Position numbers and translations under genes: made by a program. The notes below the pieces were generated by a model that ran no database searches, was not told the origin of the DNA, and saw nothing but the letters and a program-made list of their open reading frames with translations. From Streptomyces sp. NRRL S-350 (GTDB lineage Bacteria; Actinomycetota; Actinomycetes; Streptomycetales; Streptomycetaceae), in assembly GCF_000719705.1 (NCBI RefSeq), contig NZ_JOHO01000064.1:1-33755 (forward strand): 33,755 nucleotides of DNA, in the 5' to 3' direction. Of the stretch, positions 26,924 to 33,755 are shown one piece after another (position 1 is the stretch's first letter; each line of letters begins with the position of its first letter).

Positions 26924-27810
26924 GCGGCGGGAACGAGGCCGGGCGGCCGGTGCGGCGCCCACTGGGGCTGCCCGGGCAGCCGCGGGCCGAGGAGTGGCTG
27001 GAGCCGGCCTTCGTGCTGCTGCCGGACCCGGCGGCGCCGGTGATGCCGGTGCTGCCGGTGACGCCGGTGGACCCGCGGGAGGCGGAGGGCCCGGTCGAGC
27101 CGGCGGCTCGGGCCGAGCCGGAGGCCCGGGTGGTGCACCAGAAGTCGGCTCCGTCGACTTCCGGCGCCGAGGAACCGGCCGGCCCCGGGCTGCGGGCCGA
27201 ACTGGAGGCGGTCCTGATGGTCGTCGACGAACCGGTGCCGGAGGAACGGTTGGCCGGCGTTCTGGAGCGTCCCCGGACCGAGGTGGCCGCGGTGCTGCGC
27301 GAGCTGTCCGCCGAGTACACCGCCCAGGGGCGAGGCTTCGACCTGCGGCTGGTGGCCGGCGGCTGGCGTTTCTACAGCCGGGAGACCTGCTCCGGGGCCG
27401 TCGACCGCTTCCTGCTGGACGGCCAGCAGGCCCGCCTCACCCAGGCCGCGCTGGAGACCCTGGCGGTGGTCGCCTACCGGCAGCCGGTGTCCAGATCGCG
27501 GGTTTCCGCCGTCCGCGGTGTGAACTGTGACGGCGTGATGCGTACCCTGGTACAGCGAGGACTGGTGGAAGAGGCCGGATCCGAGCCCGAAACAGGTGCG
27601 ATCCTGTATCGGACGACGAACTACTTCCTGGAACGGATGGGGCTCCGCGGCCTGGATGAGCTGCCGGAGCTCGCTCCCTTCCTGCCCGAGGTCGACGACG
27701 TGGAAGCGGAGTCCCTGGAGGGCACGATGATCGCGGAGGCGGTCGCCGCCGCTGCCGCGCAGGCCGCGGACGGCAGTGGCGAGGCCGGTCGGGCCGGGCC
27801 CGATCGGTAG
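26920..27810 (+). CDS. scpB: Segregation and condensation protein B
   Basis: 296 residues. Tandem winged-helix core from about residue 90: LRAELEAVLMVVDEPVPEER, RLVAGGWRFYSRE, LTQAALETLAVVAYRQPVSR, then VRGVNCDGVMRTLVQRGLV and the ILYRTTNYFLERMGL block, all diagnostic for ScpB. The first 90 residues are an extra Pro/Ala/Glu-rich arm (VLLPDPAAPVMPVLPVTPVD) not found in minimal ScpB proteins of about 190 residues. ScpB dimers bind ScpA in the SMC-ScpAB complex. Start overlaps the scpA stop by 4 bp. Confidence 0.95.
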   Translation: MSGGNEAGRPVRRPLGLPGQPRAEEWLEPAFVLLPDPAAPVMPVLPVTPVDPREAEGPVEPAARAEPEARVVHQKSAPSTSGAEEPAGPGLRAELEAVLMVVDEPVPEERLAGVLERPRTEVAAVLRELSAEYTAQGRGFDLRLVAGGWRFYSRETCSGAVDRFLLDGQQARLTQAALETLAVVAYRQPVSRSRVSAVRGVNCDGVMRTLVQRGLVEEAGSEPETGAILYRTTNYFLERMGLRGLDELPELAPFLPEVDDVEAESLEGTMIAEAVAAAAAQAADGSGEAGRAGPDR

Positions 27811-27872
27811 GGGGCGGTGAGGTCGGCCGAAACGACCGCACATCCCAGACGGAACGACGTACGGACACTTTG

Positions 27873-29189
27873 ATGCGTAGCAGTGGCAACGGCAGGAACA
27901 GCAGCGGCGGCGGGAGCGGTCGCGGCGGACAGGGCGGGGGCCGGGGCGGCGGCTCCTACGGCGGCGGCAGCGGCGGCGGTCGCGGCGGCTCCGGAGCGCG
28001 CGGGGGTTCGTACGGCGGCGGCTCCTACGGGGGCGGCGGCGGTGGCGGTCGTGGCGGTTCGGGCCCGAGCGCGGGCTCGCGCGGCGGCTCCGGTTCGTTC
28101 GGGCGCGACAACCGCCGGGACGACCGGCGCGACGACCGGCGTGATGACCGCCGTGACGACCGGCGTGATGACCGCCGTGACGACCGGCGTGACGACCGCC
28201 GCTACCCGGACCGCCCGCTGCGGCCCGAGGAGCGCAGGTACGACCGCCCCGAGTTCGGCGGCGGCCCCAACGCCACCCCCGCCCGCGGCGGCTACTCCGG
28301 TCGACGCCCCAGCCCGGCTCCGCGTCCGCGCCGCGAGGGCCAGGGCGCCCCGGGCGACCCGCGCCGCCAGCCGCAGCGTTCGCGCGAGCTGCAGGCCAAG
28401 ATCGAGGACGCCGTCCTCGCCCGGCACGACAAGCCGGCCGTCAAGCTGCCCAAGACCTTCGGCGAGCCCGAGGGCGAGCGTCTGCAGAAGGTGCTGGCCC
28501 GGGCCGGCATCGGCAGCCGCCGCGCCTGCGAGGAGCTGATCGAGCAGGGCCGGGTCGAGGTCAACGGCAAGCGCGTCACCGAGCAGGGCAAGCGGGTCGA
28601 CCCGCAGAACGACGAGATCAAGGTGGACGGCCTGACCGTCGCCACCCAGTCCTACCTGTTCTTCGCGCTGAACAAGCCGGCCGGCGTGGTCTCCACCATG
28701 GAGGACCCGGACGGGCGCCAGTGCCTCGGCGACTACGTGACCAACCGGGAGACCCGGCTGTTCCACGTCGGCCGCCTGGACACCGAGACCGAGGGCATCA
28801 TCCTGCTCACCAACCACGGCGAGCTGGCCCACCGCCTCACCCACCCGCGCTACGGCGTGACCAAGACCTACCTGGCCGCCATCCAGGGCCCGATCCCGCG
28901 TGACCTGGGCAAGCGGCTGGCCCAGGGCGTGGAGCTGGAGGACGGCTACGCGCGTGCCGACAGCTTCAAGGTGATCTCCAACGTCGGCAAGAACTACCTG
29001 GTCGAGGTGACCCTGCACGAGGGTCGCAAGCACATCGTCCGCCGGATGCTGGCCGAGGCCGGCTTCCCGGTCGAGAAGCTGGTCCGCACCCACTTCGGCC
29101 CGATCGCCCTGGGCGACCAGAAGTCCGGCTGGCTGCGCCGCCTGACCAACCCCGAGGTCGGCCAGCTGATGCGTGAGGTCGGCCTGTAG
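27873..29189 (+). CDS. RluB/RsuA-type rRNA pseudouridine synthase with Gly-rich and RDDR-repeat N-terminus
   Basis: 438 residues from ATG 27873; no strong ribosome binding site, and an in-frame TTG directly precedes it. Residues 1-75 are Gly/Ser/Tyr-rich (RGGSYGGGSGGGRGG), residues about 78-113 contain seven consecutive RDDR units, and a further basic linker leads to about 195. The S4 domain (RLQKVLARAGIGSRRACEEL) starts near 203 and the synthase domain has the catalytic-Asp motif GRLDTETEG near 300 and NYLVEVTLHEGRKHIVRRML. By homology it isomerises a uridine in 23S rRNA helix 89. The enzyme core of about 240 residues is normal; the disordered arm nearly doubles it. Order scpA-scpB-rluB is conserved in actinobacteria. 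Confidence 0.92.
   Translation: MRSSGNGRNSSGGGSGRGGQGGGRGGGSYGGGSGGGRGGSGARGGSYGGGSYGGGGGGGRGGSGPSAGSRGGSGSFGRDNRRDDRRDDRRDDRRDDRRDDRRDDRRDDRRYPDRPLRPEERRYDRPEFGGGPNATPARGGYSGRRPSPAPRPRREGQGAPGDPRRQPQRSRELQAKIEDAVLARHDKPAVKLPKTFGEPEGERLQKVLARAGIGSRRACEELIEQGRVEVNGKRVTEQGKRVDPQNDEIKVDGLTVATQSYLFFALNKPAGVVSTMEDPDGRQCLGDYVTNRETRLFHVGRLDTETEGIILLTNHGELAHRLTHPRYGVTKTYLAAIQGPIPRDLGKRLAQGVELEDGYARADSFKVISNVGKNYLVEVTLHEGRKHIVRRMLAEAGFPVEKLVRTHFGPIALGDQKSGWLRRLTNPEVGQLMREVGL
28104..28209 (+). repeat. Coding RDDR repeat array
   Basis: Seven consecutive 12-bp units of the type CG(C/T)GA(C/T)GACCG(C/G) encode RDDR. The same tetrapeptide theme fills the N-terminus of the TPR protein at the left end of the window. 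Confidence 0.85.
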
Positions 29190-29210
29190 GCCGTCCGGCC
29201 TCCTGCCTCC

Positions 29211-29252
29211 CGAGGGGCCCCCGGTCGCGGTGCTGCGGCCGGGGGCCCCTCG
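29211..29252 (+). terminator. Terminator after the pseudouridine synthase gene
   Basis: A perfect 14-bp stem (29211-29224 with 29239-29252) closes a 14-nt loop, 21 bases after the stop codon. Confidence 0.85.
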
Positions 29253-29519
29253 TCGTGCGTGCGCGGGCCCGCGCCTGCGCGGGGGTGGATGGACGGGGGC
29301 GGCTGCGCGGGGGCGGCTGTGCGGCCCGTGGATGTGCGGGGCGGGTTGTGAGGGTTGTGCGGGTCGTGTGAGCCGGGACGCAACCGCTGGTCACGGCCTT
29401 GTCATCGTCATGATCCGTGGCTGAGGATGGCCACCGGGCCACCATCCCGCCGCGTGGCGGGACTGCGCCAGGACGGGCGTCGTGGGGGCGGATCAGGGCG
29501 AACAGGGGGAGAGGGCGTC
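29253..29519. other. Intergenic leader of the HTH regulator
   Basis: G/T-rich sequence with several GCGGGGGCGGCTG-like repeats (29280-29345) and two mutually exclusive short inverted repeats at 29425-29447 and 29446-29461. No gene and no clear promoter boxes were recognised. Confidence 0.5.
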
Positions 29520-30527
29520 GTGTCCGATGCACCACTGGGGCGGGCCGGCGGACAGGCCCTCGGCGCACTCGGGATGGCCGAGCCGGACGGCCGGGTCTAC
29601 GCGGCCCTGGTGGCCAGTCCGCAGTCCACCGCGGAGGAGCTGGCCGAGAGCTGCGGTCTGACGCTCCAGCAGAGCGTGCGCGCGCTGGACCGGTTGTCCC
29701 AGCAGGGCATGGCGACCCGGGCGCCGGTGGACCGGCACCGTTTCCTGCCGGTCGCCCCGGATGTCGCGATCGGCACCCTGATCGGCCACCGGGAGGCCGA
29801 ACTGCGGCACGCCCGGGCCGAGATGCACCGGCTGATGGACGCCTTCCGGGAGGCCTCCCGCTACACCGACCCGGCGCACTCGGTGGAGGTGCTGACCGGC
29901 GGCGAGGCGATCGCCCAGCGGCTGGAGCACATCACCGAGACCAGCCAGTACCAGGTGCGCGGCTTCGACCGCCCGCCGTACATCCAGGACCCGGTGGCGC
30001 CGATGCCGCAGCAGCGGCACCGGCTGCGCGACGGCGTGAAGTTCCGGACGGTCTACGACCGGGAGGCGGTGGCCTGGCCCGGGCGGCTGGAACGGAACAT
30101 CCTGGTCGGCGTCGCGGACGGCGAGGAGGCGCGGGTCCGGCCCACGCTGCCGATGAAGATGATCATCTCGGACGACCGGATGGCGATCATCCCGATCAGC
30201 GTCGGCGACAGCGTGCTGGACGCCGCGTACGTGATCCACCCCTCGGCGCTGCTCCAGGCGTTGGACACGCTCTTCGAGGCGGAGTGGGAGCGCGCCGTCC
30301 AACTGCAGGCCGCGATCGGCACCGGGGACGCCTCCCTGGAGCCGGAGGCCGACCACCGCAAGCTGCTCGGCCTGCTGGCGGCCGGGCTCACCGACGAGTC
30401 GATCGCCCGCTCCCTGGGCTGGAGCGCCCGGACCACCCAGCGGCGGCTGCAGAGCCTGATGCGCTCCTTGGGCGCCACCACCCGCTTCCAGGCCGGAATG
30501 GCGGCCCGGGAGCGGGGGTGGCTGTAG
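29520..30527 (+). CDS. HTH transcriptional regulator (TrmB-like N-terminal and LuxR-type C-terminal HTH)
   Basis: 335 residues from GTG 29520, preceded by GGGGGAGAGG. The N-terminal winged helix (VYAALVASPQSTAEELAESCGL, in two helices, then RALDRLSQQGMATR) resembles TrmB. A central domain (MHRLMDAFREASRY; VEVLTGGEAIAQRLEHITE; MKMIISDDRMAIIPI) looks like the phospholipase-D-like or effector part of TrmB-type regulators. The C-terminus GLLAAGLTDESIARSLGWSA plus RTTQRRLQSLMRSLGA is a LuxR/GerE DNA-binding helix-turn-helix. This two-HTH architecture is widespread in streptomycetes; the regulated genes are unknown. No phosphoacceptor domain is present. Confidence 0.85.
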   Translation: MSDAPLGRAGGQALGALGMAEPDGRVYAALVASPQSTAEELAESCGLTLQQSVRALDRLSQQGMATRAPVDRHRFLPVAPDVAIGTLIGHREAELRHARAEMHRLMDAFREASRYTDPAHSVEVLTGGEAIAQRLEHITETSQYQVRGFDRPPYIQDPVAPMPQQRHRLRDGVKFRTVYDREAVAWPGRLERNILVGVADGEEARVRPTLPMKMIISDDRMAIIPISVGDSVLDAAYVIHPSALLQALDTLFEAEWERAVQLQAAIGTGDASLEPEADHRKLLGLLAAGLTDESIARSLGWSARTTQRRLQSLMRSLGATTRFQAGMAARERGWL

Positions 30528-30612
30528 GCGGCTGGGGGCGCTGCGGGGGCGCCGGAGGCTGCGGGGGTGCGGGCGCTGCGGAGGCCCCGGGGCGCTGCGG
30601 GGGGCTGCGGGC
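30528..30612 (+). repeat. G-rich degenerate repeats (GGCGCTGCGGGG)
   Basis: Five or six degenerate copies of G-GGC(G)CTGCGG(G/A)GG follow the regulator stop codon, with several runs of four or five G on the plus strand. The segment separates two convergent genes and might act as a structured terminator. Confidence 0.55.
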
Positions 30613-30627
30613 GGGAAGGCCCGGGAG

Positions 30628-30990
30628 TCAGCTCCAGGGCGTGAGGGACGCCCAGCGGCCGTCCGGGCCGCGCTCGACCTTCTGCAGGCCGACCACGGCG
30701 GAGCGGTTCAGCCGCCCGTAGATGTGCGGGAACAGCACGTCGGGGGTGGCCCCGGGCGGCGGGGCGCCGTGCGGGGCCTCCCACTTGACCATCGGTTCCA
30801 CCAGTGACTCCTCGATCAGCAGCACCATCAGGGGCTCGGGGATGTCGGCGTAGAAGGCGTTGGCCACCGCGAGCGCCGTCTGCTCGTCCGCCGAGCAGTG
30901 GATGAACCCGTCGGTGAGCAGCGAGGCGGTGGCGTACGGGCGGCCGGGGTCGGCCAACCAGTCGTCCAGGGGTGCGAGGTGGAGGATCAT
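30628..30990 (-). CDS. DUF952 family protein
   Basis: 120 residues; ATG 30990 has AAAGGAAAC immediately upstream. MILHLAPLDDWLA, GFIHCSADEQTALAVANAFY, then FPHIYGRLNRSAVVGLQKVE are the conserved blocks of DUF952, a small fold related to ADP-ribosyl-transferase-like proteins; the conserved histidines in FIHCS and FPHIYG are present. No biochemical role is established. It is followed, about 90 bp upstream in its own direction, by the DUF4139 pair on the same strand, with which it may be cotranscribed. Confidence 0.88.
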   Translation of the reverse strand: MILHLAPLDDWLADPGRPYATASLLTDGFIHCSADEQTALAVANAFYADIPEPLMVLLIEESLVEPMVKWEAPHGAPPPGATPDVLFPHIYGRLNRSAVVGLQKVERGPDGRWASLTPWS

Positions 30991-31080
30991 GTTTCCTTTT
31001 CTACCCGTTGTCTCCGGTTTGGTACTGAGGGGCCGTCACCGGCAGGCGGTCGGCGGGTCGGGCTGCGCAGTCCCGAGCCG

Positions 31081-32802
31081 TCAGAGGCCGGCCACCTTGG
31101 CGGAGGCGGAGACCTCGTACACCAGGGTGAGGGTGCGACGGGCGCCCGGGCCGAGCGGGACGTCCCAGCGGACGATGCCCTCGGCGTCGAAGGAATCCGG
31201 CGCCGGGGAGCACTCCTCCTTCCGCAGCCGCACCTCGACCGCCGACACCTCGGAGACCGGCACCCGCTCGCGGACCGTGACGATCCGCTCGTCGCGCTCC
31301 TCCGGGCCGGAGAAGCGCGACAGGTGCAGGCGCACCGTGCGGGTGGTGGTCTGGCGGCCGGAGAGCCCTGCGGTGGCCTGGCGCTCCTCGGTCTCGCGGA
31401 CCACCCGGTAGCCGTCCGAGCTGCCGAAGGACAACTCGGCGTCGGCACCGGCGGCCGTGAAGCGCAGCTCGCCGCGGCCGGTGAAGCCGCTGCCGCGGAC
31501 CAGCTCGACCGGCCCGGCCAGCAGCGGGTGCCCGGCCACGTTGCGGAACCGGACCACCTGGAAGACCAGCGGGGACAGCTCCGGGGCGCACGCGTACTCG
31601 CCGACCGCAGGGGCGGTGAAGGCGCCCAGCGGCACCCGGTGCGCCCGGCCGTCGGAGGGCACGGTCGCGGGGGCGGGCGCGGGCAGCACCCGGACCTCCC
31701 CGCCGTCGTCCACGCCCGGGACCTCGGCAGACGGGCCCACGCTGCTGATCGCCTCCTCGCGCAGCTCCACCTCGACCGTGCGGCGCTCCTCGTCGGTGCG
31801 CTCGCGCAGCGTCAGCACGTCCTCCGTGACGGCCGGCGGGTCGGTGGCGAGGGCGGAGCGGGCGGTGGAGAAGGTGAGCCGGACGTCCGCCCAGTCCTCG
31901 CCGGTGCGCTGCCAGACGACCGCCTCCGACTCCAGGTGCAGGCTGCCGCCGGACAGGGTCGCCCGGTAGGACGGGCGCCAGAGCGCGCAGGGCACCAAGT
32001 GGGAGACCGTCAGCTCGGCCGGGCCGGACCGCGCCGCCTCGACGGTGAGCTCCAGGTGGGCGGTCAGCTCCGCAGGGTCCTCCTCGGCCTCGTCCAGGGC
32101 GGTGAGTGCCTGAGAGCGCTCCTGCTCCAAGCGGCGAAGCCGGGAGTGGGTGGCACGCAGCTCCTCGCCGTAGCGCTCGCGCTCGGCGTCCACCCGGGCC
32201 AGCTCGCGGGCCCAGCGGGTCCGTTCGAGCTCGCCGACGCCGGCGCCCTCGCCGATCTCCCGCAGCAGGTCGGCGGAGAGCTGCGCGAGGAGGGCCAGCC
32301 GGGCCTCCAGCCGGGCGCGGGTCTGGTCGGCCAAGCGGCTCTCGCCGTCCAGCCGGTGCAGCCGGTGACGCAGCTCGGAGTCGTCCGGGCCGGGGGGCAG
32401 CGGCGCGCGGGGCGCCCAGCTGCGGACCAGCCGGGCGTCCAGCACACGGACGCCGGGGGTGGCGGACTCGGCGCGCAGGGTGCGGTCGACCGCGAGGGCG
32501 GTGAGCGGGCCGAGGCGCAGCCGCCGGACGCCTGCGGGGAGGTCGACCGTCGTCGTGCGCTCGACCTGACTGCGGTCCTCCAGGCAGGTGACGGCGGTCA
32601 CGGGGAGGGGGCGGGTTCCTCCGGCGTCGCCGGTCCTTCCGGTTCCCGCGGACTCGTTGGTTCGCGCCGGTTCGTTGGTTCGCGCGGGTTCGCTGGTTCC
32701 TGCGGGTTCGTTGGTTCGCGCGGGTTCGCCGGCTTTTGCGGGTTCGCTGGTTCCCAAGGGCCGGCCGGCTTCCGCGGCTGCCCCGGTCGTGTCTCCGATC
32801 AT
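31081..32802 (-). CDS. DUF4139 (mucoidy-inhibitor MuiA-like) protein
   Basis: 573 residues; ATG 32802 has GGAGG about 8 nt upstream. After a repetitive arm (residues about 10-55, units like ARTNEPAGTSEP) comes the DUF4140-type N-terminal block with VTCLEDRSQVERTTTVDLPA, a long Arg/Glu/Leu-rich coiled coil (about residues 130-210), and then the DUF4139 beta-rich domain with VPCALWRPSYRATLSG, TVPSDGRAHRVPLG, GHPLLAGPVELVRGSGFTG and ERVPVSEVSAVEV, ending LTLVYEVSASAKVAG. No signal peptide. Function in actinobacteria is unknown. It starts 2 bp after the stop of the next DUF4139 gene, so the two are coupled. Confidence 0.87.
   Translation of the reverse strand: MIGDTTGAAAEAGRPLGTSEPAKAGEPARTNEPAGTSEPARTNEPARTNESAGTGRTGDAGGTRPLPVTAVTCLEDRSQVERTTTVDLPAGVRRLRLGPLTALAVDRTLRAESATPGVRVLDARLVRSWAPRAPLPPGPDDSELRHRLHRLDGESRLADQTRARLEARLALLAQLSADLLREIGEGAGVGELERTRWARELARVDAERERYGEELRATHSRLRRLEQERSQALTALDEAEEDPAELTAHLELTVEAARSGPAELTVSHLVPCALWRPSYRATLSGGSLHLESEAVVWQRTGEDWADVRLTFSTARSALATDPPAVTEDVLTLRERTDEERRTVEVELREEAISSVGPSAEVPGVDDGGEVRVLPAPAPATVPSDGRAHRVPLGAFTAPAVGEYACAPELSPLVFQVVRFRNVAGHPLLAGPVELVRGSGFTGRGELRFTAAGADAELSFGSSDGYRVVRETEERQATAGLSGRQTTTRTVRLHLSRFSGPEERDERIVTVRERVPVSEVSAVEVRLRKEECSPAPDSFDAEGIVRWDVPLGPGARRTLTLVYEVSASAKVAGL
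32639..32757 (-). repeat. Coding hexapeptide repeats in the DUF4139 arm
   Basis: Degenerate 18-bp units (plus strand GGTTCGTTGGTTCGCGCG type) encode repeats of R/G-T-N/S-E-P/S-A. The arm is absent from the partner protein as far as visible. Confidence 0.7.
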
Positions 32803-32804
32803 GG

Positions 32805-33755
32805 TCAGTTCCTCCGGTTTCCGCCGACGATGGCCTTTCCGGCCGGGATCTTGATCAGGTAGCCGCCGTCCAGCTCGATGCGGCCACCGGGCGGCAGGTC
32901 GACCCGCCAGAGCCGGGTGCTGGGCGGGCACTCCGGCGTGGAGACGGCCGGCGCGCGCCAGTCGGCCCGCTCCTCGATCCGGATCTCGGCGTCGGAGGCG
33001 ACCGGCACGCGCTCCCGGACCTCCACCGTGACGGCGCGGCCGAGCCGGTTGGCCAGCTGGACGTGCACCCGGTGGTCGAGCACGGTGCTGTTGCCCTTCA
33101 GCATGCCCGTGGCGGACTCGCGCAGCTCGGTGCGGCGCGCCACCTCGACGCTCTCGGCGACACCGATGCCCAGGCGCCGGGTGCCGCCGGGCGCCAGCGT
33201 GGGCAGGGCGGCGGTGAGCAGGAACTCGTCGTCCACGGTGACCTCCACCGGCCCGGCGAGGACGGCGCGGTCGGTGCGGTTGGCGAGCACCAGGGTCGCG
33301 TACACCTTCTCCTCGACGGCGGGGACGGTGACGTACTCGGGTAGGGCGGAGAGCGGGATCTCGTCCACGGTGACGGTGTGCCAGGTGCCGTCGGACGGGA
33401 TGTCCGCAGGGGCGGCCGCGTCGAAGCGGTGGTCGAAGGAGCCGGCCGACTCGCGGGGCGGGACGGCGTGGCGGGGAAGGGCGAGGCGGCGGATCTGCTC
33501 GCCCGGACTGCCGCCCGGCAGCGTCCAGGACAGCTCCTCGCGTTCGAGGCGCTCGGGGCGCGGGTGCAGGGTGCCCCGGCGGCCGGCGGGCTCGTCGGGG
33601 CCGGCCAGGACGAGGTCGGGGTAGTCGAGCAGGGTGGCGTCCGGGGCGGAGCCGGTGGCGGGGGGCGGGAGGGGGAGTGCCGGGCGGCCGTCGCCGCGCC
33701 GGGACCGGCGGGCCCCTCGGGCCTCCTCCGGGGGGAGGCCGCCGGGGGCCTGCGG
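32805..33755 (-). CDS. Second DUF4139 protein (N-terminus outside window)
   Basis: The frame is open to the window edge, so only the last 316 residues are visible; an internal GTG at 33368 is not the start, because LDYPDLVLAGPDEP, then DIPSDGTWHTVTV, just upstream of it are typical family sequence. The remaining part matches the same domain as its neighbour: PEYVTVPAVEEKVYATLVL, then LAGPVEVTVDDEFL, then HVQLANRLGRAVTVEVRERV, and RVDLPPGGRIELDGGYLIKI. It sits upstream of and is coupled to the 573-residue DUF4139 gene (stop TGA, two bases, ATG). Probably two subunits of one assembly; this is inference from arrangement and shared fold. Confidence 0.85.
   Translation of the reverse strand, partial: PQAPGGLPPEEARGARRSRRGDGRPALPLPPPATGSAPDATLLDYPDLVLAGPDEPAGRRGTLHPRPERLEREELSWTLPGGSPGEQIRRLALPRHAVPPRESAGSFDHRFDAAAPADIPSDGTWHTVTVDEIPLSALPEYVTVPAVEEKVYATLVLANRTDRAVLAGPVEVTVDDEFLLTAALPTLAPGGTRRLGIGVAESVEVARRTELRESATGMLKGNSTVLDHRVHVQLANRLGRAVTVEVRERVPVASDAEIRIEERADWRAPAVSTPECPPSTRLWRVDLPPGGRIELDGGYLIKIPAGKAIVGGNRRN

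Overview
The window is very GC-rich, uses GTG and TTG starts freely, and has long shadow reading frames opposite nearly every gene. Gene content and order point to a streptomycete (Streptomyces or Kitasatospora type). The backbone HAD phosphatase - small protein - tlyA - nadK - recN - pyrG - Nudix - parA - scpA - scpB - rluB is the conserved actinobacterial block also known from Mycobacterium tuberculosis (Rv1691-Rv1711). Streptomycete-type genes are inserted into it: DUF1015, SCP2, an H1-like protein, MocR/YczE, GT4, GH15, a STAND ATPase and ald.

Layout. 1-5.4 kb: the 3' part of a TPR protein with a repetitive Arg/Asp/Gly-rich N-terminus, a convergent DUF1015 gene, a small TPR protein, a NagD-like HAD phosphatase and a convergent SCP2-domain protein. 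5.5-8.5 kb: a tightly overlapping chain of a histone-H1-like protein, a 79-residue protein, TlyA rRNA methyltransferase and then NAD kinase. 8.5-11.0 kb: a divergent MocR regulator / YczE membrane protein pair. 11.1-16.2 kb: RecN, a GT4 glycosyltransferase and a convergent GH15 enzyme. 16.2-19.4 kb: a 720-bp non-coding interval, CTP synthase and a Nudix hydrolase. 19.6-23.2 kb: a STAND/TPR ATPase and alanine dehydrogenase with a clear housekeeping-type promoter. 23.2-29.2 kb: a chromosome organisation cluster of ParA-like ATPase, ribbon-helix-helix-like protein, a 710-bp repeat-filled non-coding interval, ScpA, ScpB and an RluB-type pseudouridine synthase. 29.5-33.8 kb: an HTH regulator, a DUF952 protein and two tandem DUF4139 proteins, the second running off the window.

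The most unusual part is the interval 25334-26044 between the ParA/RHH pair and scpAB. It holds seven tandem 15-16-bp repeats followed by four copies of a 15-bp palindrome, ATGAR-N5-CTCAY. An RHH-type protein next to a ParA ATPase and iterated sites resembles a plasmid partition cassette, here fused to the condensin loader genes; that function is inference. No tRNA, rRNA, CRISPR array, insertion sequence, integrase or phage gene was seen. All coordinates, starts and hairpins were read by eye; no database search or folding program was run.
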